A stretch of DNA of 64,000 bases, from NCBI GenBank assembly GCA_016297695.1, contig JAEDGC010000002.1:47937-111936 (forward strand), written 5' to 3'. This stretch comes from Bacilli bacterium (GTDB taxonomy: Bacteria > Bacillota_I > Bacilli_A > RF39 > UBA660). A program made the position numbers and the translations under genes. The notes under the pieces were generated by a model. That model made no database searches. It worked only from the letters and a program-made list of their open reading frames with translations, and had not been told where the DNA came from. Positions 52,316 through 60,440 of this stretch are shown piece by piece (position 1 is the stretch's first letter; every line of letters starts with the position of its first letter).

Positions 52316-52528
52316 TTATTTACCTCCTTGTTCTCCCATATTTTCCTTCCAATACTCTTTTTCATCAAGTAAAAAATAATCACAATTGAATCTAAGTCTT
52401 CCATATATACCTTTTGCTGATTTTTCCATATAGTATAATGCTTCTTTGAAGTTAGTCATATGTTTTTTATATACACAATACTCTCTATTTTGACAATACT
52501 TACATTCATCTTTCCAATAAACATTCAT
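52316..52528 (-). CDS. Cysteine-rich protein, 70 aa
   Basis: CKYCQNREYCVYKKH near the start is a likely metal site; then a helical and aromatic second half. ATG at 52526-52528 with AAGGAGGATGAAT, inside the end of the upstream gene. Function unknown. Confidence 0.65.
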   Translation of the reverse strand: MNVYWKDECKYCQNREYCVYKKHMTNFKEALYYMEKSAKGIYGRLRFNCDYFLLDEKEYWKENMGEQGGK

Positions 52529-52529
52529 A

Positions 52530-52997
52530 TTATTCATCCTCCTTATATAATTTAGCTTCAGCCCAATACGTTATTAAACCACCACTCCAACTTGTTTTAC
52601 CTCCATCATAAACATATACATTTCCATCTTTATATTTTGCAAAGTATGCCTTACTCCAACTTTTACTTATACTAGGATTTCTTACAAGGACTTTTGTATC
52701 AACTTCTACCTTGCTCCAATCAACCTCACTATCTCTATCCCAAAGCAATTCTCTATCTTCTATTGAAATACTTCTTGATTTACATTCATATTCTGAAAAT
52801 CCGTATACTTTTATTATCTTTGAACAAGTCCCTTCTAAATTGTCGTTATACGTTTTAAGTACGCTATAACAATCGTCTTTATCAATAAACACAATTCCAT
52901 TTGTACATTCTGTTACATACATTAGAGACTTAGAACCATTATAATCAAATTTTATTTCAACCAACATACCTGGTTTAATATCTTCTTTTTTAAACAT
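52530..52997 (-). CDS. Hypothetical protein, 155 aa
   Basis: KKEDIKPGMLVEIKFDYNGS start, VDWSKVEVDTKVLVRNP middle and KTSWSGGLITYWAEAKLY end. It has the same layout as the 134-aa protein at 31696 (DIKPGM.. , DWxxVxxxTKV), so they are probable paralogues. Function unknown. Confidence 0.7.
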   Translation of the reverse strand: MFKKEDIKPGMLVEIKFDYNGSKSLMYVTECTNGIVFIDKDDCYSVLKTYNDNLEGTCSKIIKVYGFSEYECKSRSISIEDRELLWDRDSEVDWSKVEVDTKVLVRNPSISKSWSKAYFAKYKDGNVYVYDGGKTSWSGGLITYWAEAKLYKEDE

Positions 52998-53009
52998 ATC
53001 ATCACCCCT

Positions 53010-53918
53010 TTATTTATTTATATTATAATTAGTTATTAATACTTCTATTGTTTCATTGTTTTTATTGTTACTATGATAATTACAATTTTTATAATCAAAG
53101 TCTAAAAAATTTATATTATATTTTCCTCCCCAATTTTCTAGATATTCATTTATTTTACCTTTATGCTTTACTACATTACTCATAGCAAATTTTATATTTT
53201 TATTATTTAAATCATCACATAATTGATACATGTCTTTTTCTAAATCTAAATTCCATCCGTCTTGCTCATTATAACTCGCACATCCTAATAAATATGGTGG
53301 GTCTAAGTATACAAAATCATTAGTAGTTAATTTATTAGGTTTTAATTCTCTAAAGTCATTATTTGTAAAAGTTATTTCTTTCTTGTGTATTTCATCAACA
53401 AATTTTATTATATTTTTTCTTATATTATTATTAAAGTCTCTTTTGTTAACTGGCATATTAAATTCACCTTTATTATTAAATCTTATTTGATTATTAAAAG
53501 CAAATATTACTACCGTATAAAATAAAAATACATCATCTTGATTATTATTATAATCGGTTCTCATTTTTAAATATTTTTCTTTATTATATTTAGCTACTCC
53601 ATCAGATGAATTACATCCATAAAATTCATATCCGTTTTTACTTGTATCACTTAGTCCATATTCATTTACTATATTTTCAATTTGATTTATTATGTAATCT
53701 GATGAATAATTTTTAAACATATTTAAAAGTTGTATTACTTTATCTTCTATATCATTCCCTATTACAAAATTTGCTCTTGCATTTACTCCAACATTAAATC
53801 CTCCACACATTAAATCAACAAAAGTATCGGCTTGAGGAAACAATGGTTCTATTTGTGGTAAAAGTTTATACTTTCCTCCAACATAATTTAAAGGTGACTT
53901 TATATATTTTTTACTCAT
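53010..53918 (-). CDS. DNA adenine methylase (Dam family)
   Basis: 302 aa. KSPLNYVGGKYKLLPQIEPLFP (AdoMet/target region), VDLMCGGFNVG (motif I variant of FxGxG), FVYLDPPYLLGCASY (DPPY motif IV) near residue 188, and AMSNVVKHKGK. It methylates adenine N6 in DNA, probably to protect phage DNA from restriction. GGGGAG is six bases before the ATG at 53916-53918. Confidence 0.9.
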   Translation of the reverse strand: MSKKYIKSPLNYVGGKYKLLPQIEPLFPQADTFVDLMCGGFNVGVNARANFVIGNDIEDKVIQLLNMFKNYSSDYIINQIENIVNEYGLSDTSKNGYEFYGCNSSDGVAKYNKEKYLKMRTDYNNNQDDVFLFYTVVIFAFNNQIRFNNKGEFNMPVNKRDFNNNIRKNIIKFVDEIHKKEITFTNNDFRELKPNKLTTNDFVYLDPPYLLGCASYNEQDGWNLDLEKDMYQLCDDLNNKNIKFAMSNVVKHKGKINEYLENWGGKYNINFLDFDYKNCNYHSNNKNNETIEVLITNYNINK

Positions 53919-53946
53919 ATTCATCTCCCCTATCTTATTTACTTAT

Positions 53947-53975
53947 ATTATACATTATTTTTTATCAAATGTCAA
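53947..53975 (-). promoter_or_regulatory. Promoter of the Dam methylase unit
   Basis: -35 TTGACA (53970-53975), spacer starting TTTGATAA, 17 bp, -10 TATAAT (53947-53952), then AAGTAAATAAG. Confidence 0.9.
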
Positions 53976-53985
53976 CTATTATTTT

Positions 53986-54020
53986 AAAATATAGGTGAAT
54001 TTTTACTCACCTATATTCTT
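53986..54020 (-). terminator. Terminator of the recombinase-fold gene
   Basis: Stem AATATAGGTGA / TCACCTATATT; the first arm codes the last residues (NIGE). TTTTAAAATAAT follows. Confidence 0.8.
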
Positions 54021-54881
54021 TTTCATATTATAAATTGTATACATATTACATTTCATTTTCAACTTATTTTCTACAAATCCTTTTATCTGATTTTCATTTA
54101 AAGTTAATCCCATTTCATTTTCAAATTCAATAATTTTATCAACAATATATGATGATACTAAAGCTGTACTTGATATACCATCTATTTCAACTCGTCTTAA
54201 TAATTTATTAGTTCTGTCTCTTAATGAAGTTTCAATCATAGGAGTTCTTCCATCATCATTATATTTATTTCTTCTATTTTTTATTAGATATGGTGACTCC
54301 ATGTTATAATGATAATAATTATAATTACTCTTATCCTTTATATTCATTTTATAACCACGTTCATTCATAGCTTTGACTAATATATCCATAGTATAATCAT
54401 CAACTCTTATAACCCTATTAGAAAGCTTTATAGCATTATTTTCTACATCTATATCTTCATGTTTTATTAATCTATATTCATCACTTCTAATTCCATTTCT
54501 TAATAATAATACTATAGCTTTATCAATATAGTTTTCAAATACATCTAGTCCCAATATTACTTCTTCATAAGGGATATATCTTAATACACTGCCATCTATG
54601 TTTTCTAAATCACTTTTAGTTATTTCTCTATATACAGTATTACCAATATAAATTAAATATTTTTTTAATAAACTCCATTTTACTGCTATTGTATTTGCTT
54701 TCTTTATACCCAAACTTGCCAACATATCTAAACAATCTTCTTTAGTCCATTCATCAATTGCTTTATCTATTACATCTTCATATTCTTCTATGTTTCTAAA
54801 TAAAGTATCAAAAGATTTTCTAGTACTAATACTCATATCTTTTTCTCTTAAAAAATTATCTCTACTAATATATCTATTCAT
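54003..54881 (-). CDS. Tyrosine-recombinase-fold protein, MrpR-like (copy 1)
   Basis: 292 aa. N-terminal SAM-like domain (STRKSFDTLFRNIEEYEDVI, KANTIAVKWSLLKKYLIYIGN) and a C-terminal recombinase-like domain (VLLLRNGIRSDEYRLIKHEDI). The catalytic HxxR and Tyr of integrases are not found. This is the pattern I recall for the SP-beta lytic repressor MrpR/YopR, an inactive recombinase that binds dispersed repeats. Possibly the phage repressor. Own promoter and terminator; paralogue upstream. Confidence 0.7.
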   Translation of the reverse strand: MNRYISRDNFLREKDMSISTRKSFDTLFRNIEEYEDVIDKAIDEWTKEDCLDMLASLGIKKANTIAVKWSLLKKYLIYIGNTVYREITKSDLENIDGSVLRYIPYEEVILGLDVFENYIDKAIVLLLRNGIRSDEYRLIKHEDIDVENNAIKLSNRVIRVDDYTMDILVKAMNERGYKMNIKDKSNYNYYHYNMESPYLIKNRRNKYNDDGRTPMIETSLRDRTNKLLRRVEIDGISSTALVSSYIVDKIIEFENEMGLTLNENQIKGFVENKLKMKCNMYTIYNMKKNIGE

Positions 54882-54912
54882 ATCGCCACTCCTTTGTTAT
54901 TCTTAATTATAT

Positions 54913-54941
54913 ATTATACACCACTTTTTATTATTTGTCTA
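54913..54941 (-). promoter_or_regulatory. Promoter of recombinase-fold copy 1
   Basis: -35 TAGACA (54936-54941), 17 bp, -10 TATAAT (54913-54918). It overlaps the last codons of copy 2. Confidence 0.8.
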
Positions 54942-55801
54942 GTCATTTTTCTTACATCATATGCATTTTTTGTAAAACCAAAATTTATATTTAAAAAATA
55001 TTTTAGTTCATTTTGAGTTAGTTCTTTACCTATTTCATTTTGATATTCTATAACTTTATCTACAATGTAACTCATAATTAAATTGCTTAAAATTATATTA
55101 TCATCTTCTAATTCAGCCTTAATCTTCTGCATACGACCTCTAAATCCACTAGGTTTAAGTGGAAGCATACCATCCAAAGTAGATTTAGTTGGTCTAGTTT
55201 TAAATAAGTATTCACTATTCATATTATATATTATAATCTTATCATAATTACCTATAGTCACATATTCCTTTTCATTCATAGCTAATTTAGTTATATACAT
55301 AGTATAATCATCTATTTTTTTATCATATATCATATTATGTTTAAAATCAATATCCTTTACTCTTAAATTAATTAAATCTTGTGCTTCGTATTCTATACCT
55401 ATTCCGTTTCTCGCAAGTAATAAAATTGCTTTATCTGTATTATTTTCTAATTTGTTTACCATTTTAATAAGTTTTTCTTTAAGTATATATCTATTATCAT
55501 CTTTTTCTTTATTATCTCTTATTATTTTATTTAAGTCTTTATTTGATATAACTTTTATATTATTGTTACCTATGTATTCATAATATCTCTTTAGCAAACT
55601 CCATTTAACATATATAGAATTATAAGTATTCCCCTTACAACAGTATTCTAATAATAATAAAAACTCTTTTCTTGTTGATAATTCATCAATATCTTTATTT
55701 AATATATCTTCTAAGGTTCTCATTTTTAAAAATAGATTCTCATAAGATTTTCTTGTGCTTTCATTGTAAATTTTACTTAAAAATTCTTCACTTCTTTTCA
55801 T
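54914..55801 (-). CDS. Tyrosine-recombinase-fold protein, MrpR-like (copy 2)
   Basis: 295 aa. Same layout as the neighbouring copy: STRKSYENLFLKMRTLEDIL, TYNSIYVKWSLLKRYYEYIGN, LLLARNGIGIEYEAQDLI. The two diverged but align along their length. No catalytic triad is visible. GGAGGTAATATAC before ATG; the -10 is strong but the -35 is weak, unlike other promoters here. Confidence 0.7.
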   Translation of the reverse strand: MKRSEEFLSKIYNESTRKSYENLFLKMRTLEDILNKDIDELSTRKEFLLLLEYCCKGNTYNSIYVKWSLLKRYYEYIGNNNIKVISNKDLNKIIRDNKEKDDNRYILKEKLIKMVNKLENNTDKAILLLARNGIGIEYEAQDLINLRVKDIDFKHNMIYDKKIDDYTMYITKLAMNEKEYVTIGNYDKIIIYNMNSEYLFKTRPTKSTLDGMLPLKPSGFRGRMQKIKAELEDDNIILSNLIMSYIVDKVIEYQNEIGKELTQNELKYFLNINFGFTKNAYDVRKMTRQIIKSGV

Positions 55802-55828
55802 GTATATTACCTCCTTTATTTTATCTAT

Positions 55829-55857
55829 ATTATAAACAAGTTATAAAGATAATATAC
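55829..55857 (-). promoter_or_regulatory. Weak promoter of recombinase-fold copy 2
   Basis: -10 TATAAT (55829-55834) is clear; at -35 only GTATAT (55852-55857) is present, so activation or repression by a regulator is plausible. Confidence 0.5.
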
Positions 55858-55872
55858 ATGAAATATCAAAAA

Positions 55873-56118
55873 TTATTCAAAAAATGTCATAGTTATTTCT
55901 CCAGCTGGTATCACTCTGCAATTTGCATATTTTTCTCTTATTTCTTCTGTATATTCATATATTCTAACATTATTAGTAGTTTTCTTAACGTCAATAGTTA
56001 TTGCTTTTTGAGTATGATAATCCCATCCTATTAGCAAATATTCATTGTCATTAGTTATTATAATGTCTCCACACATTGCATTTTTTCCAGTTGGATATTC
56101 TTTTTCTATTATTTTCAT
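55873..56118 (-). CDS. Hypothetical protein, 81 aa
   Basis: MKIIEKEYPTGKNAMCGDII, EYLLIGWDYHTQKAITIDVK and YEEIREKYANCRVIPAG; beta-rich small protein. Function unknown. GGAGATGATAGT before ATG. Confidence 0.65.
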   Translation of the reverse strand: MKIIEKEYPTGKNAMCGDIIITNDNEYLLIGWDYHTQKAITIDVKKTTNNVRIYEYTEEIREKYANCRVIPAGEITMTFFE

Positions 56119-56130
56119 ACTATCATCTCC

Positions 56131-56436
56131 TTAGAAAATTATTCTATTACTTGTTTCTTTAAATCTTTCAAATTCTTCTGTACCTTCATAATATTCTGCT
56201 AAATATTTCGGAATTGCTCTTTTAAGTATAAATGTAGGATTTATTTTCTTTAATGCACATTTTTTGCATACAAAGAATGGTCGTTGATAAGTAAACCATT
56301 TATCATTATGAAATGTAACTTCATACATCTTTTCAAGTTTAACCTCTTCACCACAACATCTACATTTTTGCCATTTAAATATTGGGAAACGTTCATATAC
56401 ACTTGCATAATAATATTTTGGTTCTTTTCTTCTCAT
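56131..56436 (-). CDS. Zinc-binding protein, 101 aa
   Basis: WQKCRCCGEEVKLEKMYEVTF and FFVCKKCALKK give a CxxC pair on each side, a zinc ribbon. Basic N-terminus RRKEPKYYY. Could bind nucleic acid. First gene of its unit. Confidence 0.7.
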   Translation of the reverse strand: MRRKEPKYYYASVYERFPIFKWQKCRCCGEEVKLEKMYEVTFHNDKWFTYQRPFFVCKKCALKKINPTFILKRAIPKYLAEYYEGTEEFERFKETSNRIIF

Positions 56437-56464
56437 ATTATTACCTCCTATCTTATTTAATTAT

Positions 56465-56493
56465 ATTATACACTATTTTTTATAAAATGTCAA
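56465..56493 (-). promoter_or_regulatory. Promoter of the 101-aa gene unit
   Basis: -35 TTGACA (56488-56493), spacer starting TTTTATAA, 17 bp, -10 TATAAT (56465-56470). Confidence 0.87.
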
Positions 56494-56509
56494 GTAAATA
56501 AATATAAAA

Positions 56510-56530
56510 ACTAGAGGAAAAACCTCTAGT
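56510..56530 (-). terminator. Terminator of the integrase gene
   Basis: Stem ACTAGAGG (56523-56530 with 56510-56517), loop of five, then TTTTTATATTT. Confidence 0.85.
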
Positions 56531-57431
56531 CAAATAAGTCTATTTTTTCAAGTATATCATTCATATTACCTTTAGGTTTAATATAAAATGTTTCGGCTAC
56601 TTTACTACCTTTACTATGTCCTAATACAAATCCTATCTTTTGTGCCTCAACACCTCTTTCAGCAAGAGATGAACCTACATAGTGTCTACACATATGAGGA
56701 GTTACATTTTCAACTTGTGCTATACTTCTTGCAAGATAAAATACATTTCGAATTCCTTGAGTTCCAAGTTGTATACCTTCTTCACTCTCAAATAAATATG
56801 TTCTGTTAGGATTATAACTTATACATTCTAATATTAAATCTTTAACTTTATCATTAACATTTGTAAATCTTGATACCATATTACCATGTCCTTTTCCTCT
56901 GATGTATATTCTATTTTCATTTTCTAAATCTAAATCCTCTAATCTTATTCTAGATGTTTCTTCAATTCTAGTTGCTATATTTAATAATAGATATACAATT
57001 AATTTATTTCTACAATTTATATATTTACTTCCAATCATAAATCTTTCATCATCTGTTGCTCTTAATAATGCTTTAGCTTGTTCATCTGTCATACATTTTT
57101 CTTTATATTCTAACCCGTTTGTTTGGTTTACCTTTGGGAACTTATACAAAGGATTACTATTTACTATATTTTCATTAACTAAAAAATGATAAAAACTACT
57201 CATTTGTTTAATCTTACAGTTTATAGTTGCTATTGAAGTCTTACCTATCTCTCTTTGTTTTCCAACCCAAGAGAACCACCACTCTCTGTCCATATCTACA
57301 AATTCTTCTATGTCTTCAATCTTTTCATCTTTTATAATTTTCTTTAATGTTTTAGTATAATTAATAATTGTTCTTTCACTTTTGTTTAATAAAGTTAAAT
57401 ATCTTTCATATTTTTCTATCCATTTATTCAT
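56526..57431 (-). CDS. Tyrosine recombinase (XerC/D-like integrase)
   Basis: 301 aa, typical XerC/D size. SAM-like N-terminal domain (NKSERTIINYTKTLKKIIKD) and a catalytic domain with Arg in NIATRIEETSRI, Lys in YIRGKGHGN, HxxR in THMCRHY, His/Trp position in VLGHSKGS and Tyr in ETFYIKP. All catalytic residues are kept, unlike the two paralogues at 54-56 kb. It could integrate the phage or resolve multimers. Promoter 57462. Confidence 0.88.
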   Translation of the reverse strand: MNKWIEKYERYLTLLNKSERTIINYTKTLKKIIKDEKIEDIEEFVDMDREWWFSWVGKQREIGKTSIATINCKIKQMSSFYHFLVNENIVNSNPLYKFPKVNQTNGLEYKEKCMTDEQAKALLRATDDERFMIGSKYINCRNKLIVYLLLNIATRIEETSRIRLEDLDLENENRIYIRGKGHGNMVSRFTNVNDKVKDLILECISYNPNRTYLFESEEGIQLGTQGIRNVFYLARSIAQVENVTPHMCRHYVGSSLAERGVEAQKIGFVLGHSKGSKVAETFYIKPKGNMNDILEKIDLFD

Positions 57432-57461
57432 ATTACCAACCCCTTTTTATATTATACTTAT

Positions 57462-57490
57462 ATTATATATTATCTTTATTCTAATGTCAA
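57462..57490 (-). promoter_or_regulatory. Promoter of the integrase
   Basis: -35 TTGACA (57485-57490), 17 bp, -10 TATAAT (57462-57467). A second TATAAT lies 11 bases downstream. Confidence 0.85.
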
Positions 57491-57552
57491 CACTATTCTA
57501 ACAAAAATTTTTCATAATTAAATATTCCTTCTTGAATTTCATATACAAGTAT

Positions 57553-57581
57553 ATTATACATTATTTTATATATGAAGTCAA
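57553..57581 (-). promoter_or_regulatory. Second upstream promoter before the integrase
   Basis: -35 TTGACT (57576-57581), 17 bp, -10 TATAAT (57553-57558). It transcribes a short stretch with an unstarted 16-codon frame, then the integrase promoter. Tandem promoters are unique to this gene in the window. Confidence 0.75.
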
Positions 57582-57595
57582 GTAAAAGTATAAAA

Positions 57596-57623
57596 ATACC
57601 TAGATAAAATTTTATCTAGGTAT
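57596..57623 (-). terminator. Terminator after the lipoprotein at 57630
   Basis: Stem ATACCTAGATAAAA (57610-57623 with 57596-57609), followed by TTTTATACTTTT. Confidence 0.87.
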
Positions 57624-57629
57624 AAATTA

Positions 57630-57995
57630 TTATATACTTTTCAACATAGGATTAACATTGTCGGTTTCCTCTACTCCTTCGGGACTTATAAATTTCATCT
57701 TTGTTATTTCAGTTCCATCTTCATTAATGTAAAAATATATAGCTATATCAAAAGATACTAAATAATTAAATGTTCCATCTAATCTTACATAATCTCCACC
57801 TTCATCTTCCACATAACTCCATTGTTTATTACTTATATAACTCCATCCTTCAACCTCTCCACTTTGCATTATAGTTTCTTCAGCTTTAGCTTTAACTTTT
57901 TCTACTATTTTAGCTTGTCTTTCTTCTTTACTTTCACAACCAACCATACTAAATACCATCATTAAAGATAATAAAATCCCAAATATTTTTTTCAT
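57630..57995 (-). CDS. Lipoprotein, 121 aa
   Basis: MKKIFGILLSLMMVFSMVGC: signal peptide with lipobox at Cys20, then a KEERQAKIVEKVKAKAEETI helix and a beta-rich end (NYLVSFDIAIYFYINEDGTE). Similar in plan to DUF-type Bacillota lipoproteins. Function unknown. Confidence 0.75.
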   Translation of the reverse strand: MKKIFGILLSLMMVFSMVGCESKEERQAKIVEKVKAKAEETIMQSGEVEGWSYISNKQWSYVEDEGGDYVRLDGTFNYLVSFDIAIYFYINEDGTEITKMKFISPEGVEETDNVNPMLKSI

Positions 57996-58038
57996 ACCCC
58001 ATCTCTCCTTTTTATTTTATATTTTATTTTAAAATTCA

Positions 58039-58683
58039 TTATTCATAATAATCATCTGCTTCTTGTATTGGTTCTTCACTATCATATTCTTCTACTTCAT
58101 TAGGATATCCACAATAAGGACATCCATATATATCAGGGTTATGTTTTAAACCATATCTATTACAACTAGGACAAGTATAAACATCTATATGACAAGTTCT
58201 ATGATGTATAGTACCATCGCATTCACACATTTCCTTTCCTCCCACATGACCTCCACATATGCTACAGTCTTCACCATGAGCCTCCTCCCATCTCTTATGG
58301 TCATCATTATTCCACTCTCTATCATTATGTAAATCTTTATTAGGGTCATAATTGCCATATTGGTCATATCCATATTCATCATATATAGGTTTTTCCTTCT
58401 TAGGCTCTTTTTTCTTAGTGTCTTTCTTAACATCAGTATTATCCTTCTTAGTATTTACTTGTTTTTTACTACTACTTTCCTTGTCGTCCTTAGGAGCTTT
58501 TTCCTCTTTATCCTTAGTCTTATCCTCAGTTGCTTCTTTAGTCTCAGTCTTATCTTTAGTGACCTCAACACGCTTAGTCAATGTTTTAGTTGTATCTGTA
58601 TTACTATTATCATTACAACCTACTAACATACCACTTATTAACATACTAGCTAGTAAAACACTCATACCTTTATTTATTTTCAT
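58039..58683 (-). CDS. Lipoprotein with zinc-ribbon end, 214 aa
   Basis: Signal and lipobox LISGMLVGC at residue 23, then about 80 residues of Lys/Asp/Glu/Thr-rich linker (TKDKEEKAPKDDKESSSKKQ), then a zinc-rich end with CSICGGH, CECDGTIHHRTC, CPSCNRYG and CPYCGYP. A surface-displayed zinc module is unusual. It could act at the cell envelope, for example in exclusion. Ribosome site GGAGAGG. Confidence 0.75.
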   Translation of the reverse strand: MKINKGMSVLLASMLISGMLVGCNDNSNTDTTKTLTKRVEVTKDKTETKEATEDKTKDKEEKAPKDDKESSSKKQVNTKKDNTDVKKDTKKKEPKKEKPIYDEYGYDQYGNYDPNKDLHNDREWNNDDHKRWEEAHGEDCSICGGHVGGKEMCECDGTIHHRTCHIDVYTCPSCNRYGLKHNPDIYGCPYCGYPNEVEEYDSEEPIQEADDYYE

Positions 58684-58710
58684 ATAAACCTCTCCTTTTT
58701 ATTTTATATT

Positions 58711-59013
58711 TTATTCCTTAATTTCAATTCCAAAATCATCAAATATTTCTAACATTCTTTTTTTAGTTGATATATTCCATCCAAATTCTTCTAATAATTT
58801 TTCAGCTAAAAAATCTAATATATAAGGACATTTCTTTGGAGGAATTTTAGGTGCTACTCTTTCTCCATTAGAAAATCCTGGTTTCATAGGACTACATTGT
58901 GGATTACCAAATGCTCCTTTCTCACAAAAACAAACTTCTTCTTCGTCATAATATTTTCCCCATTTTAAATATGGACAATTCACACATCCAGTAATTTCAA
59001 TTTCTAATTTCAT
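58711..59013 (-). CDS. Cysteine-rich protein, 100 aa
   Basis: ITGCVNCPYLKWGKYYDEEE, then VCFCEKGAFGNPQC and KKCPYILDF; six cysteines in the first 80 residues suggest a metal site, iron-sulphur or zinc. Same unit as the zinc lipoprotein. Function unknown. Confidence 0.65.
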   Translation of the reverse strand: MKLEIEITGCVNCPYLKWGKYYDEEEVCFCEKGAFGNPQCSPMKPGFSNGERVAPKIPPKKCPYILDFLAEKLLEEFGWNISTKKRMLEIFDDFGIEIKE

Positions 59014-59042
59014 ATTTACACCACCTCTTTTTATTTTATATT

Positions 59043-59558
59043 TTAATCATAATCTGTATCTATAAAATCCCATAAACCTCTTTCATGTAAAATATGCCAA
59101 ATTGTACTACAACTAGGTCTTCCTACTCCTGTTAAATCATAATCTTCAATTATTTTTGCTATTTTACATCTTCTTCTATCACAACATCTACTGCAATTAA
59201 TACAATAATCTTTAAAACCCTTATAATCGTCTACCATATCTTGTATAGTCTTTTCTAATTCTTTATCTTTATTCATTTCTCTTTCTAATTCTTCCTTAGT
59301 TACATTATATTTCTTAAGTACAAACTCCAATAATTTTTTATTTATAATTTCTTCGGATAACCCTTCAATCATCTCTTCTGTCCAATTACATCCTATTTCT
59401 TTCATTCTATAAGTACCATCCTCATATTCTTCATCAATTGTTAATGTCAACCCTCTCATTTCACTCATTGCATCTATAAAATAATGTGCGCCATATTTTT
59501 CATTTACCTCTAAATCTTCTCTAATTTTCACTCTATCTCCTATTTTATATTTATTCAT
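59043..59558 (-). CDS. Hypothetical protein with KOW-like start and cysteine site, 171 aa
   Basis: MNKYKIGDRVKIREDLEVNE resembles KOW/SH3-like barrels. The second half has CINCSRCCDRRRCKIAK, a dense cysteine/arginine stretch. Function unknown. GGAGATGGTAAA before ATG. Confidence 0.65.
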   Translation of the reverse strand: MNKYKIGDRVKIREDLEVNEKYGAHYFIDAMSEMRGLTLTIDEEYEDGTYRMKEIGCNWTEEMIEGLSEEIINKKLLEFVLKKYNVTKEELEREMNKDKELEKTIQDMVDDYKGFKDYCINCSRCCDRRRCKIAKIIEDYDLTGVGRPSCSTIWHILHERGLWDFIDTDYD

Positions 59559-59608
59559 TTTACCATCTCCTTTTTATTTTAACTATTTTTCAATTATGCT
59601 TATCATCC

Positions 59609-59815
59609 TTATAATCCACATAATTTCATTATAATAACAATTATTGCTAGTATTGGTATCCATATATAGCAAGTCATTAATAGAAATCCTAATATAAATG
59701 CTCCTAATATTAATAATGCTATTGTAATAATACATAAAGCTGAAATGTATAGAGTTCCTAAGATAAAGTCGATAAATATTATTCCTGTCCAAGGTAGCCA
59801 ACTCATAATATCCAT
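59609..59815 (-). CDS. Small membrane protein, 68 aa
   Basis: Nearly all hydrophobic (IIFIDFILGTLYISALCIIT, then LLILGAFILGFLLMTCYIWI), two or three helices. GAGGTGATGTAAGT before ATG decides this frame over an overlapping one. Follows the sigma-like gene by two bases. Confidence 0.65.
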   Translation of the reverse strand: MDIMSWLPWTGIIFIDFILGTLYISALCIITIALLILGAFILGFLLMTCYIWIPILAIIVIIMKLCGL

Positions 59816-59817
59816 AC

Positions 59818-60378
59818 TTACATCACCTCAATTCTATACTTATTTCTTATTTTATCTATTGTTTTTTTAAATATTAAATTTGCTCTTTGTCTACTCATAT
59901 CTAGCATATATCCTATATCAGCAAATGTATAACCTTCACTATACATTTTTAATATTAATGCTTGTCTATTATTATAATTGTTAATAAAATTAAGTATATC
60001 TTTAACCATTATATTATTTATTGTATCATATTCTAAATCATAATCACTTCCAATTACATCTATAAGATTTATATTTTCATCATCATTTATTATTTTTTTA
60101 TCTAAACTATCATCAGCTAATCCATTGCCTCTTTTCATTCTATTTCTTGTTGTTATATAACTTAGACAATTATTTTCAATGCTTTTTTCTATAAATACAC
60201 TTTTACCTTTACTTTCATCTAATTTATCTAAATCATTTAATAATCCTAAAATTATCTCCTGTTTTAAATCATCCTTAGATATCCAATTTCCTTTAATACT
60301 TCTGAAATACATATTAACGTATTTATTGATTAATCCATTGTATTCTTCTATTATCTGTAGTTTATCTTTATTATTCAT
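59818..60378 (-). CDS. Sigma-70-like factor, 186 aa
   Basis: Region 2-like N-terminus (IIEEYNGLINKYVNMYFRSI, KDDLKQEIILGLLNDLDKL) and a region 4 helix-turn-helix (MYSEGYTFADIGYMLDMSRQRANLI). Shorter than a full sigma. It shares YSEGYT..IG.MLD.S.QR with the larger sigma-like gene at 62268. It likely directs late or stage-specific promoters. Own promoter. Confidence 0.75.
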   Translation of the reverse strand: MNNKDKLQIIEEYNGLINKYVNMYFRSIKGNWISKDDLKQEIILGLLNDLDKLDESKGKSVFIEKSIENNCLSYITTRNRMKRGNGLADDSLDKKIINDDENINLIDVIGSDYDLEYDTINNIMVKDILNFINNYNNRQALILKMYSEGYTFADIGYMLDMSRQRANLIFKKTIDKIRNKYRIEVM

Positions 60379-60411
60379 ATTCTCAACTCTCCCTTTATCT
60401 TATTTACTTAT

Positions 60412-60440
60412 ATTATACATCTATTCTTATCAAATGTCAA
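60412..60440 (-). promoter_or_regulatory. Promoter of the 186-aa sigma-like gene
   Basis: -35 TTGACA (60435-60440), spacer starting TTTGATAA, 17 bp, -10 TATAAT (60412-60417), then AAGTAAATAAG. It overlaps the end of the endonuclease gene. Confidence 0.9.

Noticed and set aside
57494..57560. 16-codon open frame ending FNYEKFLLE between tandem promoters
   Set aside because: It reads like a protein C-terminus but has no start codon or ribosome site; probably a relic or chance frame.
59583..59801. Overlapping 72-aa frame in the membrane gene region
   Set aside because: Shadow of the 68-aa membrane gene, which has the ribosome site and hydrophobic pattern.
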